Part shown: in pieces, positions 9,809-19,351 of the stretch | Layout of the letters: each line of letters begins with the position of its first letter | How positions within the stretch are numbered: the first letter of the stretch is position 1 | Assembly: GCA_026224825.1 (NCBI GenBank) | Contig: JAMFRO010000084.1 | Location: forward strand, 124,001 to 188,000 | DNA length: 64,000 nucleotides | From: a bacterium | Lineage (GTDB): Bacteria; Pseudomonadota; Alphaproteobacteria; Acetobacterales; Acetobacteraceae | Direction: 5' to 3' | Notes under the pieces: model-generated | What the model was told of the DNA's origin: nothing | Databases searched by the model: none | Seen by the model: the letters and a program-made list of their open reading frames with translations, nothing else | Position numbers and translations under genes: made by a program

Positions 9809-10723
9809 GTGAGAGTTTTTGTCTCCGGCGCCACTGGTTACATCGGCGGCGCCATTGCCCGCCATGCCGTCGTGTATGGCGTAGTGTATGGCGGCGTACG
9901 GCAGCGCACTGAGCTGGGCGCCGGCATAAAACCCGTCATCACCGGCGACCTCTCGGAGACCCGCTTTGGCCTGCCCGATGTGGATGTGGTGATCCATGCC
10001 GCCGGCCTCGGCCATAAACGCGGGGTAGACCACGCCACCTGGCAGCGCCAAAACGTGGATGCCGCCGTAAACCTCGCCCGCGCCGCCAGACTGGTGGGTG
10101 CAAAACGCTTCATCCTCATTTCCACCGCTTATGTGCACGGCCGCATCCATGATGGCGTGGTGAGTGATGACACCGCCCCCACCCCCATGGATGACTACGC
10201 CCAGAGCAAGCTGGATGCCGAAGCCGCCGTGATTCAGGCTTTTGGCCCCGGTGTCAGCATCATCCGCCCCACCGCCGTTATCGGCCCCGGCTGCCCCGGC
10301 AATATCCAGCTCCTTATAAAGCTGCTGAAACGCGGCATGCCGCTGCCTTTCGCGGCACTGGGCAACAAACGCGGCTTCATCCCCGCCACCGACCTCGCCG
10401 CCCTGGCCCTGGCCGTGGCGCAGGCCGAAAACCCGCCCCCGGTGATCCTCGCGGCCCATCCCGAGACCATTTCCACCCCCGCCCTCATCCGCGCTCTGGC
10501 CGAGGGCCTGGGTGTGCCCGCCCGCCTGCTCCCCTGCCCCGCCGCCCTGCTTTCCCTGGGCGCCACAATCACCGGCCGCAGCGCCATGTGGCAAAGCCTC
10601 TCTGGGAATTTCGAAACATCTCCCCGCGCCGCCCTGGCGTTGGGCTGGAAACCGGCGGAATCCCTGGTGGAATCCCTGATCGCCACGGCACGGTATAGTA
10701 ATACCACACACAAAACCCCTTGA
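9809..10723 (+). CDS. NAD-dependent epimerase/dehydratase family protein
   Basis: [19 protein letters not shown] Rossmann motif; STAYVHG...[16 protein letters not shown]. Confidence 0.88.
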   Translation: MRVFVSGATGYIGGAIARHAVVYGVVYGGVRQRTELGAGIKPVITGDLSETRFGLPDVDVVIHAAGLGHKRGVDHATWQRQNVDAAVNLARAARLVGAKRFILISTAYVHGRIHDGVVSDDTAPTPMDDYAQSKLDAEAAVIQAFGPGVSIIRPTAVIGPGCPGNIQLLIKLLKRGMPLPFAALGNKRGFIPATDLAALALAVAQAENPPPVILAAHPETISTPALIRALAEGLGVPARLLPCPAALLSLGATITGRSAMWQSLSGNFETSPRAALALGWKPAESLVESLIATARYSNTTHKTP

Positions 10724-10787
10724 CGCAGCATCGCAATCTCCCCATAAGCCGCCGCACGGTGTGCGGACGCACACCTCTCTTTGAGTG

Positions 10788-10850
10788 AGAGCCGGATCGT
10801 TCTCACCCAAGGATCACTTTGTGATCCTTGGGTGAGAACGATCCGGCTCT
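10788..10850. repeat. 30-bp perfect inverted repeat with 3-nt loop just upstream of rplM
   Basis: AGAGCCGGATCGTTCTCACCCAAGGATCAC-TTT-GTGATCCTTGGGTGAGAACGATCCGGCTCT. Confidence 0.95.
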
Positions 10851-10867
10851 GTTAACTAGGTGAACAC

Positions 10868-11332
10868 ATGAAAACGACAATTTCCATCAAGCCGGCGGAT
10901 GTGAAGAAGGACTGGATCCTTATCGACGCCGAAGGCCTGATCCTCGGCCGCCTCGCCGCCATTGTGGCGACCCGCCTGCGCGGCAAGCACAAGCCGACCT
11001 TTACCCCGCATGTCGACTGCGGCGATAACATCGTCATCGTCAACGCGGAAAAAGTGAAGCTGACCGGCAAGAAGCTGGACGACTCCTTGCTCTATTACCA
11101 CACGGGCTACGCCGGTGGCATCAAGAGCCGTTCCATCAAGGACCGCCTGACCGGCAAGAATCCGCAATCCGTGGTCGAGAAGGCCATCGAGCGCATGATC
11201 ACGCGCGGCCCCCTGCAGCGCCAGCAGATGAAGAACCTGCACGTCTATGCCGGCCCGGAACACCCGCACGCCGCACAGCAGCCCAAGGCGTTCGACGTCG
11301 GCGCGCTGAACACCAAGAACCGGAGGGCTTAA
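10868..11332 (+). CDS. rplM: 50S ribosomal protein L13
   Basis: [39 protein letters not shown]. Confidence 0.97.
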   Translation: MKTTISIKPADVKKDWILIDAEGLILGRLAAIVATRLRGKHKPTFTPHVDCGDNIVIVNAEKVKLTGKKLDDSLLYYHTGYAGGIKSRSIKDRLTGKNPQSVVEKAIERMITRGPLQRQQMKNLHVYAGPEHPHAAQQPKAFDVGALNTKNRRA

Positions 11333-11335
11333 TCC

Positions 11336-11818
11336 ATGTCCGACACCAATGCATTTGCCGGTCTGAAAGACCTTTCCACCACCGTAACCGCTGAGAACGC
11401 CGCACCCGTGCGCGTTGCCAAGCGCGACGCGCTGGGCCGCTCCTACGCCACCGGCCGCCGCAAAAACGCCATCGCCCGCGTCTGGGTCAAGCCCGGCAAA
11501 GGCGAGATCCTGATCAACGGCCGCAAGGCGCCGGTGTACTTCGCCCGCCCCGTGCTGCGCATGCTCATCACCCAGCCCTTCCTGGTGGCAGACCGCTACA
11601 ACCAGTTCGACGTGTATTGCACCGTCAACGGTGGCGGTCTCTCCGGCCAGGCCGGCGCTGTGCGCCACGGCATCTCCCGCGCGCTCACACTGTACGAGCC
11701 GGAACTGCGTGGTATTCTCAAGGCCGCCGGCTTCCTGACGCGCGACAGCCGCATGGTCGAGCGTAAGAAATACGGCAAGCCGAAAGCCCGCCGTAGCTTC
11801 CAGTTCTCCAAGCGCTAA
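11336..11818 (+). CDS. rpsI: 30S ribosomal protein S9
   Basis: [27 protein letters not shown]...C-terminal RSFQFSKR. Confidence 0.97.
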   Translation: MSDTNAFAGLKDLSTTVTAENAAPVRVAKRDALGRSYATGRRKNAIARVWVKPGKGEILINGRKAPVYFARPVLRMLITQPFLVADRYNQFDVYCTVNGGGLSGQAGAVRHGISRALTLYEPELRGILKAAGFLTRDSRMVERKKYGKPKARRSFQFSKR

Positions 11819-11820
11819 GC

Positions 11821-11872
11821 TTGCTCAAACAAAAAGCCCCGGATTTTCCGGGGCTTTTTTTGTTTGAGTAAG
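11821..11872 (+). terminator. Rho-independent terminator after rplM-rpsI, likely bidirectional
   Basis: CTCAAACAAAAAGCCCCGGA-tttt-CCGGGGCTTTTTTTGTTTGAG. Confidence 0.93.
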
Positions 11873-11980
11873 CAGTCGCTTTTTGAAAAAAGCGACACCA
11901 AAAACTTTTATGACCTTGGGGCATGGGGTGTGACCCATGGGGCGCCTCTTCGTCACGTGAAAGCTCACGTCCCCTCCACA

Positions 11981-12010
11981 CCGTCATGCCCGCGAAAGCG
12001 GGCATCCCGG
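11981..12010. repeat. REP-like palindromic repeat CCGTCATGCCCGCGAAAGCGGGCATCCCGG
   Basis: GCCCGCgaaaGCGGGC palindrome; related to the element at 52786-52865; overlaps the 3' end of the hpnK-like gene. Confidence 0.85.
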
Positions 12011-12781
12011 CACCAGTAGCGCCTCGAACTCCGCCACATGCTCATAATCCGGCATCAGCGCCGCCAGCACTTCATCGCGTACCGTTGCCGGATGAAAATA
12101 AATCTCGCTCCGCCCCTCGGGCAGCAACGGCAGCAGCCGTTCAATCCGCTCACCGGTCATGTGCCCCGACCATTTTATCCCAAACACCTGGTCCGGCATT
12201 TCCATCCCGCGCGCCTGCCAGCGCAACAGCCGCGTCCACGCATATAGCGCGTAATCCGCAAAGCCTACGCGCTCACCTAGCGCTTTCATAATCCCTGGCG
12301 GTTCCGCCGGTACCCGCAGCCGTTTCAGCCCGTACCGCCGCCCCACCTTAATCATCATCGAAGCAATCGTCGGGTGGAGCAGAAAATGCTTATGCGCATC
12401 GGCATGGTGCAGTTCCAGCCCGGTCGCCGCAAACGCCGCGAACTGCGCCTCGATCTCCGCGTACAACTCCCGCCGCGCCGTGGCTGAGAAAAAATACTTC
12501 ACCCCCAGCGCCGCCTGATCCACCGAGAACCGCCCGTCCGCCTGGGTTATATGCGGCAGTCGCGCATGCCCCAGCAGTGATGCACCATCCACCAGCACCA
12601 GATGCAGCCCGACATTCAACCCCGGCAGCCCCGATGCCCGCGCCACCGCGTCCGCCGCCGCCGGTGCCGCCACCATCAAACTCGCCTGTGTCAGCCTGCC
12701 CAAACGGCAGCCCTGCTCCACCGCCTCATTCACGGAAACGGTCAGGCCGAAATCATCGGCCGAGAAAACCAGCTCTCTCAG
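11984..12781 (-). CDS. hpnK: ChbG/HpnK-family deacetylase (hopanoid biosynthesis-associated HpnK-like)
   Basis: FSADDFGLTVSVNEAVEQGC, LPGLNVGLHLVLVDG, HHADAHKHFLLHP; 5' extension to a CTG at 12781 restores the SADDFG motif (see findings). Confidence 0.75.
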   Translation of the reverse strand: MRELVFSADDFGLTVSVNEAVEQGCRLGRLTQASLMVAAPAAADAVARASGLPGLNVGLHLVLVDGASLLGHARLPHITQADGRFSVDQAALGVKYFFSATARRELYAEIEAQFAAFAATGLELHHADAHKHFLLHPTIASMMIKVGRRYGLKRLRVPAEPPGIMKALGERVGFADYALYAWTRLLRWQARGMEMPDQVFGIKWSGHMTGERIERLLPLLPEGRSEIYFHPATVRDEVLAALMPDYEHVAEFEALLVPGCPLSRA

Positions 12782-13242
12782 CTATCGTTCCTCGGCGCCC
12801 ACGGAATGCGCGCAAAGGTGATCCCCTCCTCCTCCAGCGCCTCGGCTTCCTCATCGGTACTCTCGCCGTAAATGCCGCGCGGGTTGGTCTCGCCATTATG
12901 GATGCGCCGCGCCTCCTCGGCGAAATCGGCACCCACGTAATCGCAATTCTTCTCCACCTCTTCGCGCAGTTTATGCAGCGCCACGCGCACGCTATCGGGC
13001 ATCAGGCCGCCCGCCGCCGGCAGCGCGCCGCTCGCCGGCACCTGCTCGGCTTCTGGGGTCGGCACCGGCTCGCGCCCCTTGCGCGGTATCCCCGGCGCCA
13101 TCAGCGCGCGCGCCACATCGGTATTGCCGCAACTGGGGCAGGCCACAAAACCGGAGGCCGCCTGCACCTCGAACCCGTCGCTATTTTTGAACCAGCCGTC
13201 GAACTCATGGTCGGCGGCGCAGCGGAGCTGGTAATGGATCAT
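12778..13242 (-). CDS. DUF1178 family protein
   Basis: MIHYQLRCAADHEFDGWFKNSDGFE and CPSCGNTDVARALMAPGIP. Confidence 0.9.
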   Translation of the reverse strand: MIHYQLRCAADHEFDGWFKNSDGFEVQAASGFVACPSCGNTDVARALMAPGIPRKGREPVPTPEAEQVPASGALPAAGGLMPDSVRVALHKLREEVEKNCDYVGADFAEEARRIHNGETNPRGIYGESTDEEAEALEEEGITFARIPWAPRNDS

Positions 13243-13496
13243 GCGCGCAGCAGCGGGTCCAGTTTCCCGGCCCGGTCCAGCGCCAGCAGATCGTCGCAGC
13301 CGCCAATGGCAGCACCGTCGATAAAAATCTGCGGCATTGTGGTGCGGCCGCCGGAACGCTCCGTCGCCGCGCGGCGCTCAGGGCTGCCGTGCGGCGCGTT
13401 AATCTCGGTAAACGCCACACCCTTGGTGGTCAGCAGGCTTACAGCCCGTGAGCAATAGGGGCAGTAGGGCTGGGTATAAATCTCAACTTTGGCCAT
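13239..13496 (-). CDS. grxC: Glutaredoxin 3
   Basis: MAKVEIYTQPYCPYCSRAVSLL, TMPQIFIDG, GGCDDLLAL. Confidence 0.93.
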   Translation of the reverse strand: MAKVEIYTQPYCPYCSRAVSLLTTKGVAFTEINAPHGSPERRAATERSGGRTTMPQIFIDGAAIGGCDDLLALDRAGKLDPLLRA

Positions 13497-13523
13497 AGCC
13501 CAGCAATTAACGGGAGACAAAAA

Positions 13524-14267
13524 CTATGCAAGAGCCAGCCCCTCGAAACGCGGGTCTGTCACCCGCGCCGCGGTGAGCACATCCACCCGCCTGGCCCCGG
13601 CCGCCAGCAAAATGCGCGCGCATTCATTGGCCGTGGTGCCTGAGGTCATCACATCGTCGATCAGCAGCACCCGCTTGTCGCGCACATCGGCATCCGCGCG
13701 TATCCCTATGGCCCCCTCCAGCTCGGCGCGGCGAGCGGCCAGGCCCAGCCCTTCCAGCGGTGCGGTCTCACGGTGGCGGACCAGCGTATCCAGCCCCAAA
13801 GGCCGGCCTGTAAGCCTTGCGAGCTGAATGGCCAGAAGTGCCGCCTGGTTGAAGCGGCGCGCGCGCAGGCGGCTGGCATGCAAAGGTACGGGCACCAGCA
13901 TATTGGCGGCCTGCAGCAGCGGCTCGCCCGGCCGGCGCATCAGCACGGCCAGCCCGTTCACCGCCTCGGTATGGTCGGCATATTTCAGCGGTAATATCAT
14001 CCGCCGCGCCGTCTCATCATAGCGCAAAGCCGCGCGCGCCTGGGTGAAGGCCGGGGCGGTCTCGTTGCAGGGGGCGCATTTCTGTATGCCGCTGGGCTCG
14101 GCAAACGGCAGCGGCACGCCGCAGCAGCGGCAGAACGGGGCAGAGACGAAATTCGCCGCCTTGAAGCACGCCACGCAGAATTGCCCTTCCTTCTCCACCG
14201 GCGCATCGCAGGCGAGACAAGTGGGGGGCAGCACTGTATCCAGGAGCCAACGGAACAGGGGTTTCAT
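13524..14267 (-). CDS. ComF family protein (phosphoribosyltransferase-like)
   Basis: Paired Cys motifs and LIDDVMTSGTTANECARILLAAGARRVDVLTAAR. Confidence 0.92.
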   Translation of the reverse strand: MKPLFRWLLDTVLPPTCLACDAPVEKEGQFCVACFKAANFVSAPFCRCCGVPLPFAEPSGIQKCAPCNETAPAFTQARAALRYDETARRMILPLKYADHTEAVNGLAVLMRRPGEPLLQAANMLVPVPLHASRLRARRFNQAALLAIQLARLTGRPLGLDTLVRHRETAPLEGLGLAARRAELEGAIGIRADADVRDKRVLLIDDVMTSGTTANECARILLAAGARRVDVLTAARVTDPRFEGLALA

Positions 14268-15071
14268 GTGCGGCCTATCTTCGACTTCGCGGCGATGGTG
14301 AAACACAGGGAGCGGGCGGCGCCGTGCCTGGAGGAGCTACGCCCTGTGCTGAACGATCTGGCCGAGCGCCTGCTCGACCGGCTGGACGACACCAGCCGGC
14401 GGTTTGCAACCGGGCTGGATTTTGGCGGCCGCGGCGCCGTGGCACCGGCGCTGCTGGCGCGCGGCATGGCGGTGACCTCGGCGGATTTTTCCCCCGCCAT
14501 GGCGGCGCGTGCCGGCGGCGTGCCGCTCGTGCTGCAGGGTGCGGAGGATTTCGGCCTGCCTGAAGCCTCGTACGACCTCGTGGTCGCGCATCTGGGCTTG
14601 CATTTTCTTGACGATCTGCCGGGCGCGCTGATCCAGCTCAAACGCGCGCTGAAGCCAGGCGGGCTGCTGCTCGCCTCCATACCGGTGCTGGGCACATTGC
14701 AGGATTTCCGCGTGGCCTTGCTGGATGCTGAAGAGGCCATCAGCGGCGGCGTCAGCCCGCGCGTCTCCCCCTTCCCCGCCCTCAGCGATTGCGCCGGGCT
14801 GCTGCAACGCGCCGGATTCGCGCTGCCCGTGGCGGATGCCGAGGAGGTCAATTTTCTGTACGCCAACCCGCTCCACCTGCTGCACGAGCTGCGCGCCGCC
14901 GGCGAGACCAACGCGCTGGTCGAGCGCAGCCGCCGCATTCCGTCCCGCGTACTCTTCCCCGCCGCCCTGGCCGCTTTGCCCCAGGAGCAGGGGCGGACAA
15001 AAGTGACATTACGGATGGCAATGCTGACGGGCTGGGCGCCGGACATGGTCACAACAGCCCCGCTTTCCTGA
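14268..15071 (+). CDS. SAM-dependent methyltransferase (BioC/NDUFAF5-like)
   Basis: IFDFAAMVKHRERAAP N-terminus, LDFGGRGAVAPALLARG, AHLGLHFLDDLPGALIQLKRALKPGGLLL; GTG start at 14268 keeps the N-terminal motif. Confidence 0.82.
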   Translation: MRPIFDFAAMVKHRERAAPCLEELRPVLNDLAERLLDRLDDTSRRFATGLDFGGRGAVAPALLARGMAVTSADFSPAMAARAGGVPLVLQGAEDFGLPEASYDLVVAHLGLHFLDDLPGALIQLKRALKPGGLLLASIPVLGTLQDFRVALLDAEEAISGGVSPRVSPFPALSDCAGLLQRAGFALPVADAEEVNFLYANPLHLLHELRAAGETNALVERSRRIPSRVLFPAALAALPQEQGRTKVTLRMAMLTGWAPDMVTTAPLS

Positions 15072-15804
15072 AACTGAGCCAGTTGCCGTTGCCGATGATG
15101 ATATGGTCGTGCAGCACCAGCCCCAAAGCCGCCGCCGCCTGCTTTATCTCCCGCGTCATGACGATATCGTCATCGGAAGGCGACGGATCGCCGCTGGGAT
15201 GATTATGCACCAGGATAATCGCGGTGGCATGCAGCTCCAGCGCCCGCTTGATCACCTCTCGCGGATACACCGGCGTATGGTTCACCGTGCCTTTGGCATG
15301 CACGATATCCGCCAGCAATTTGTTGCGGTTATCCAGATACAGCACCCGGAACTGCTCCACTTTCTCGCGGGACAGCACCGATTGCAGATATTCCATCAGC
15401 CGCTCCCAATTGCTCAGGATCGGCCGGTACAGCACCTCGGCCTTGGCCAGCCGCTGCGCCGCGGCCTGCACCAGCTTCAGCGCCGCCGCCCCCGCCTCGC
15501 CCAGCCCTTCCACGCTCAGCAATTCGGGCAGTGGTGCTGATATAACATTGGCATAAGAGCCGAAACGCGCCAGCAGATCGCGGGCAATCGGCTTGGTGTC
15601 CCGCCGGGGTAAAGCCAGAAACAGGATCATCTCGATCAGCTCATGCTCGGCCACCGCATCTGCCCCGCCGGCGAGGAAGCGGGACCGCAGCCGCGCGCGA
15701 TGCCCCTCCACCCCTATGGCGGGTTTAACCGGCCTTATCTCCGGTGAGAGAGTCTCCAGCAAGGAGACATCGGCAAAACCTGTCGTTGAGTCCCGTCGCT
15801 TCAT
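15049..15804 (-). CDS. radC: DNA repair protein RadC (JAB/MPN domain)
   Basis: LDNRNKLLADIVHAKGTVNHTPVYPREVIKRALELHATAIILVHNHPSGDPSPSDDD. Confidence 0.95.
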   Translation of the reverse strand: MKRRDSTTGFADVSLLETLSPEIRPVKPAIGVEGHRARLRSRFLAGGADAVAEHELIEMILFLALPRRDTKPIARDLLARFGSYANVISAPLPELLSVEGLGEAGAAALKLVQAAAQRLAKAEVLYRPILSNWERLMEYLQSVLSREKVEQFRVLYLDNRNKLLADIVHAKGTVNHTPVYPREVIKRALELHATAIILVHNHPSGDPSPSDDDIVMTREIKQAAAALGLVLHDHIIIGNGNWLSFRKAGLL

Positions 15805-16294
15805 GACAAGCACAGGCTGCCACGAATTCGTAATTAAGGAAAGCTTAAGTTGAGCAATACTCAGTAACAACGCGCTCAGGGTGCAATCGTTGTCCCGTTT
15901 CGTCCCGTTACCGAATTACGCCTGAAAGTTGCTGAAAAACAATGAATTATTTTAGAACGACCACGAATCAATCGTTTTGCACCGCACCAAGCCGTAACGG
16001 AACCGTACCAGCCTGGACGATATGTAACACAAATCTGTGTCCCTCGCACATATCGCCCAGGCCAGGGCATCACGCCTGAATCCACCGTTCAGCGCAACGC
16101 GACTCGCACAGACACACCAACACCGCCCGCACATCACCGCCCAAAACAGCGGCAATATAGGCAGCATCCCTGTCTGAAATTCCTTCCAACCAGGACGAGC
16201 ATTTTGCTCAAATCAACAAGCTGAATTTTTCATTTAATCGGAAATAAGACAACCACTATACCGTATATTCCGGCATAACTTCTTCGTGATGGAA

Positions 16295-19200
16295 CTACTC
16301 CGCCTGTGCCTTATTACCGGAGACCGTCAGATACACCGCTGGGACCACGAACAGGGTGAACAGCGTGCCGATGGACAAGCCCCCGGCGATGACCATGCCC
16401 ATGGCGAAGCGTGCCGCGGCACCGGCGCCGGTGGCGATGATCAGCGGCAGCACCCCCAGCACCATGGCCGCGGTGGTCATCAGGATCGGGCGCAGGCGGA
16501 TGGAGGCGGCATGCTCGATCGCCTCGCGCTTGCCCATGCCATGCAGCCGCGCCTCATTGGCCACCTCGGTCATCAGGATGCCATGCTTGGAGATCAGCCC
16601 CATCAGCGTCACCAGCCCCACCTCGGTATAGATGTTGAGCGAGAGCCCGCCGATGCCGAGATAGATGAAGATCAGCGCGCCGGCGATCGACATCGGCACG
16701 GAGACGAGGATGATCAGCGGATCGCGGAATGAGTTGAACAGCGCCGAGAGAGCCAGGAAGATGATGATCAGCGCGAAGATGAAGGTGAAGATGAATCCGC
16801 TGCTGGTATCGATGTATTGGCGGATCGGTCCGCCGTAATCGATGTGATCGCTCGGCGCCAATATGGTTTTCGCCGCATCCTGCAGCGCCAGCAGCGCCGT
16901 CGCCTGGCTCACGCCGGGTGCCGGCACGCCCTGGATGGTCGCGGAGTTCTGCTGCTGGAAATGATTGATCGATTCCGGAATCACACTGGTCTCGATGGTC
17001 GCGATGGCGGAGAGCGGCACGTTGATGCCGCCCGATGACAGCACATAGTAATTATTAAGATCCGAAACATTCAACCGGTCGGCCCGCTGCACCTGCGGGA
17101 TCACCTTATAGGAGCGGCCATCGAGGCTGAAGTAATTCACATAGCCACCGCCCAGCGCCTGGGCCAAAGCCGCGCCCACCTGGCTCATGTTCAGCCCGAG
17201 CGAGGCCGCCTTGTCGCGGTCGATTACGATATTGGCCTGCGGCTGGTCGATCTTCAGATCGCTCTGCAGAAAGATGAACTTGCCGCTCTTCAACCCGGCC
17301 GCCAGCATTGCCTGCGCCACCGGATACATCTGCGCCACCGGATCGGTCGATTTGATCACGAACTCCACGGGCAGCCCCTGGGCGCCGGGCAACGGCGGCG
17401 GCTGGGCGAACACCACCTGCTGCCCGGCAATCTGCTCATTCGCCTGACTCTGCCACAAGGTCTGGTAATATTGCGCATTATGCTTGCGCTGGCCCCAGGG
17501 CTTCAGCACCTCACCGGTCAGATCAATCCCCGGCATGCTGATATGGAAGGTGAGCTGCAGGTCCGGCGTCTTCAGCAGCATCGCACTCACCTCGCGGTCC
17601 CACATGGCACTCTGGGTAAAGGTGCTGTTCGGTGAGTTGGTGGAGAAGGCGAAGGTGACACCCTGGTCCTCATTCGGTGCCAGCTCCTTGGACGCGCCAG
17701 TGGCAAGGAAGCCGATGCTGACCAGTATGATGGCGGCGAAGGTCAGCGTCACCGGCACGGCATTCAGGCTGCCGCGCAGCAGATAGAAATAGAGCCGGTG
17801 CACCTCATCCATCCGCGCATCGATGAAATTCACCAGCCGCGATTCCAGGTTCGACGACTGCCGGTCAACATGCCGCAGAAAGTGCCTGGACAACATCGGC
17901 GTCAGCGTCAGCGCGATCAGCGCCGAGATCGTCACAGCCCCGGCCAGCGTGAACGCGAACTCGGTGAACAGCGCCCCCGTGAGGCCGGACTGAAAACCGA
18001 TCGGCACATATACCGCGATCAGCACCGCCGTCATCGCGATGATCGGCCCGCCCAGCTCCGCCGCCGCCGCCCGCGCCGCCACCAGCGGCGGTTCACCTAA
18101 ATCCAGATGCCGGTTTACATTCTCCACCACGATGATGGCGTCATCCACCACCAGCCCGATGGCCAACACCAGCGCCAGCAGCGTGAGCAGATTGATGGAG
18201 AAGCCGAACGCCGCCATGATCGCGAACCCGCCGACCAGCGAGAGCGGAATGGCGATGACCGGAATGAGCACCGAGCGCGGCGAGCCGAGGAAGGCGAACA
18301 CCACGAAGGTGACGATCACCAGCGCCTCGCCCAAAGCGATCAGCACCTCCACGATCGAGGCATTCACGAACTGCGTCGCATCGAAGCCGATCTCGGTCTG
18401 CATGCCATGCGGCACATTGGCCTGGATATCCGGGTAGATTTTGCGCACCCCGGAAACCACGCTGAGCAGATTGGCCGCCGGCGCCACATCGATACCGATA
18501 AACACCGTGGCCTGGTTGGAGAAGGTGATGTTCTGGTCGTAAGTATCGGAGCCCAGCTCCACCGTCGCCACATCGCTCAGCCGTATGATCGCGCCGTTCT
18601 GCTCCTTGATGATGAGGTTGCGGAATTCATCGGCACTATGCAGCCCGGTATTGGCGGTCAGCGTCACCTGCGTCATCTGCCCCTTGGTATTGCCAAGCGG
18701 CGAGATGAAGTCATTGGCGGCCAGCGCATTCCACACATCGGTGGGGGTGAGCCCGTAGGAGGCGAGCTTGGCCGGCTTCAGCCATACGCGCATGGCATAA
18801 TCCTGCGCCCCGATCACCTCGGCCAGTTGCACCCCCGGCACCGCCTGCAATTGCGGCTGCACCACGCGCTCCACGTAATCCGTGAGCTGGTTACCGGAGA
18901 GCTCGGTGCTGTTGAAGGAGATATACATCGCCGCCAAGGTCTGGCCGATCTGCAATGTCAGCACCGGCTGCTGCGTGCCCTGCGGCAACTGGCTCAGCAC
19001 GGAATTCACTTTCGCGCTTATCTCTGTGAGTGCCGCGTCGGCATTGTAATTCAGCGCCAGGTTGATGGTGATGGTCGACACCGAGGTCTGGCTCGTCGAT
19101 GTCATGTAATCGATGCCGTTCACCTGGGCGACGGCCTGCTCCATCGGCGTGGTGACGAAGCCCGCCACCGTATCCGGCGAGGCGCCGGGATAGGTCGTGG

Positions 19201-19345
19201 TGATGGTGATCGTGGCCGACTGCGTCTCAGGATATTGCTGCACGGGCAGTGACATCACCGCGCGCAGGCCCAGCACCAGCACCAGAATGCTGACCGCGAT
19301 GGACAGCACCGGCCGGGCGATGAAGAGGTCGGTAAAGCGCTTCAT
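16295..19345 (-). CDS. RND-family multidrug efflux permease
   Basis: 1016 aa; FTDLFIARPVLSIAVSILVLVLG, GLVVDDAIIVVENVNRH, GLISKHGILMTEVANEARLHG. Confidence 0.95.
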   Translation of the reverse strand: MKRFTDLFIARPVLSIAVSILVLVLGLRAVMSLPVQQYPETQSATITITTTYPGASPDTVAGFVTTPMEQAVAQVNGIDYMTSTSQTSVSTITINLALNYNADAALTEISAKVNSVLSQLPQGTQQPVLTLQIGQTLAAMYISFNSTELSGNQLTDYVERVVQPQLQAVPGVQLAEVIGAQDYAMRVWLKPAKLASYGLTPTDVWNALAANDFISPLGNTKGQMTQVTLTANTGLHSADEFRNLIIKEQNGAIIRLSDVATVELGSDTYDQNITFSNQATVFIGIDVAPAANLLSVVSGVRKIYPDIQANVPHGMQTEIGFDATQFVNASIVEVLIALGEALVIVTFVVFAFLGSPRSVLIPVIAIPLSLVGGFAIMAAFGFSINLLTLLALVLAIGLVVDDAIIVVENVNRHLDLGEPPLVAARAAAAELGGPIIAMTAVLIAVYVPIGFQSGLTGALFTEFAFTLAGAVTISALIALTLTPMLSRHFLRHVDRQSSNLESRLVNFIDARMDEVHRLYFYLLRGSLNAVPVTLTFAAIILVSIGFLATGASKELAPNEDQGVTFAFSTNSPNSTFTQSAMWDREVSAMLLKTPDLQLTFHISMPGIDLTGEVLKPWGQRKHNAQYYQTLWQSQANEQIAGQQVVFAQPPPLPGAQGLPVEFVIKSTDPVAQMYPVAQAMLAAGLKSGKFIFLQSDLKIDQPQANIVIDRDKAASLGLNMSQVGAALAQALGGGYVNYFSLDGRSYKVIPQVQRADRLNVSDLNNYYVLSSGGINVPLSAIATIETSVIPESINHFQQQNSATIQGVPAPGVSQATALLALQDAAKTILAPSDHIDYGGPIRQYIDTSSGFIFTFIFALIIIFLALSALFNSFRDPLIILVSVPMSIAGALIFIYLGIGGLSLNIYTEVGLVTLMGLISKHGILMTEVANEARLHGMGKREAIEHAASIRLRPILMTTAAMVLGVLPLIIATGAGAAARFAMGMVIAGGLSIGTLFTLFVVPAVYLTVSGNKAQAE

Positions 19346-19351
19346 CGCCGA

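Noticed and set aside
9041-10810. 589-aa minus-strand ORF opposite purH and the epimerase gene
   Set aside because: Gly/Ala-rich shadow ORF; opposite-strand proteins are recognisable families
18107-19252. 381-aa plus-strand ORF opposite the RND permease
   Set aside because: His/Arg/Gln-rich shadow frame of a clear RND gene; same reasoning for 59411-60679, 42587-43708 and 34741-35991
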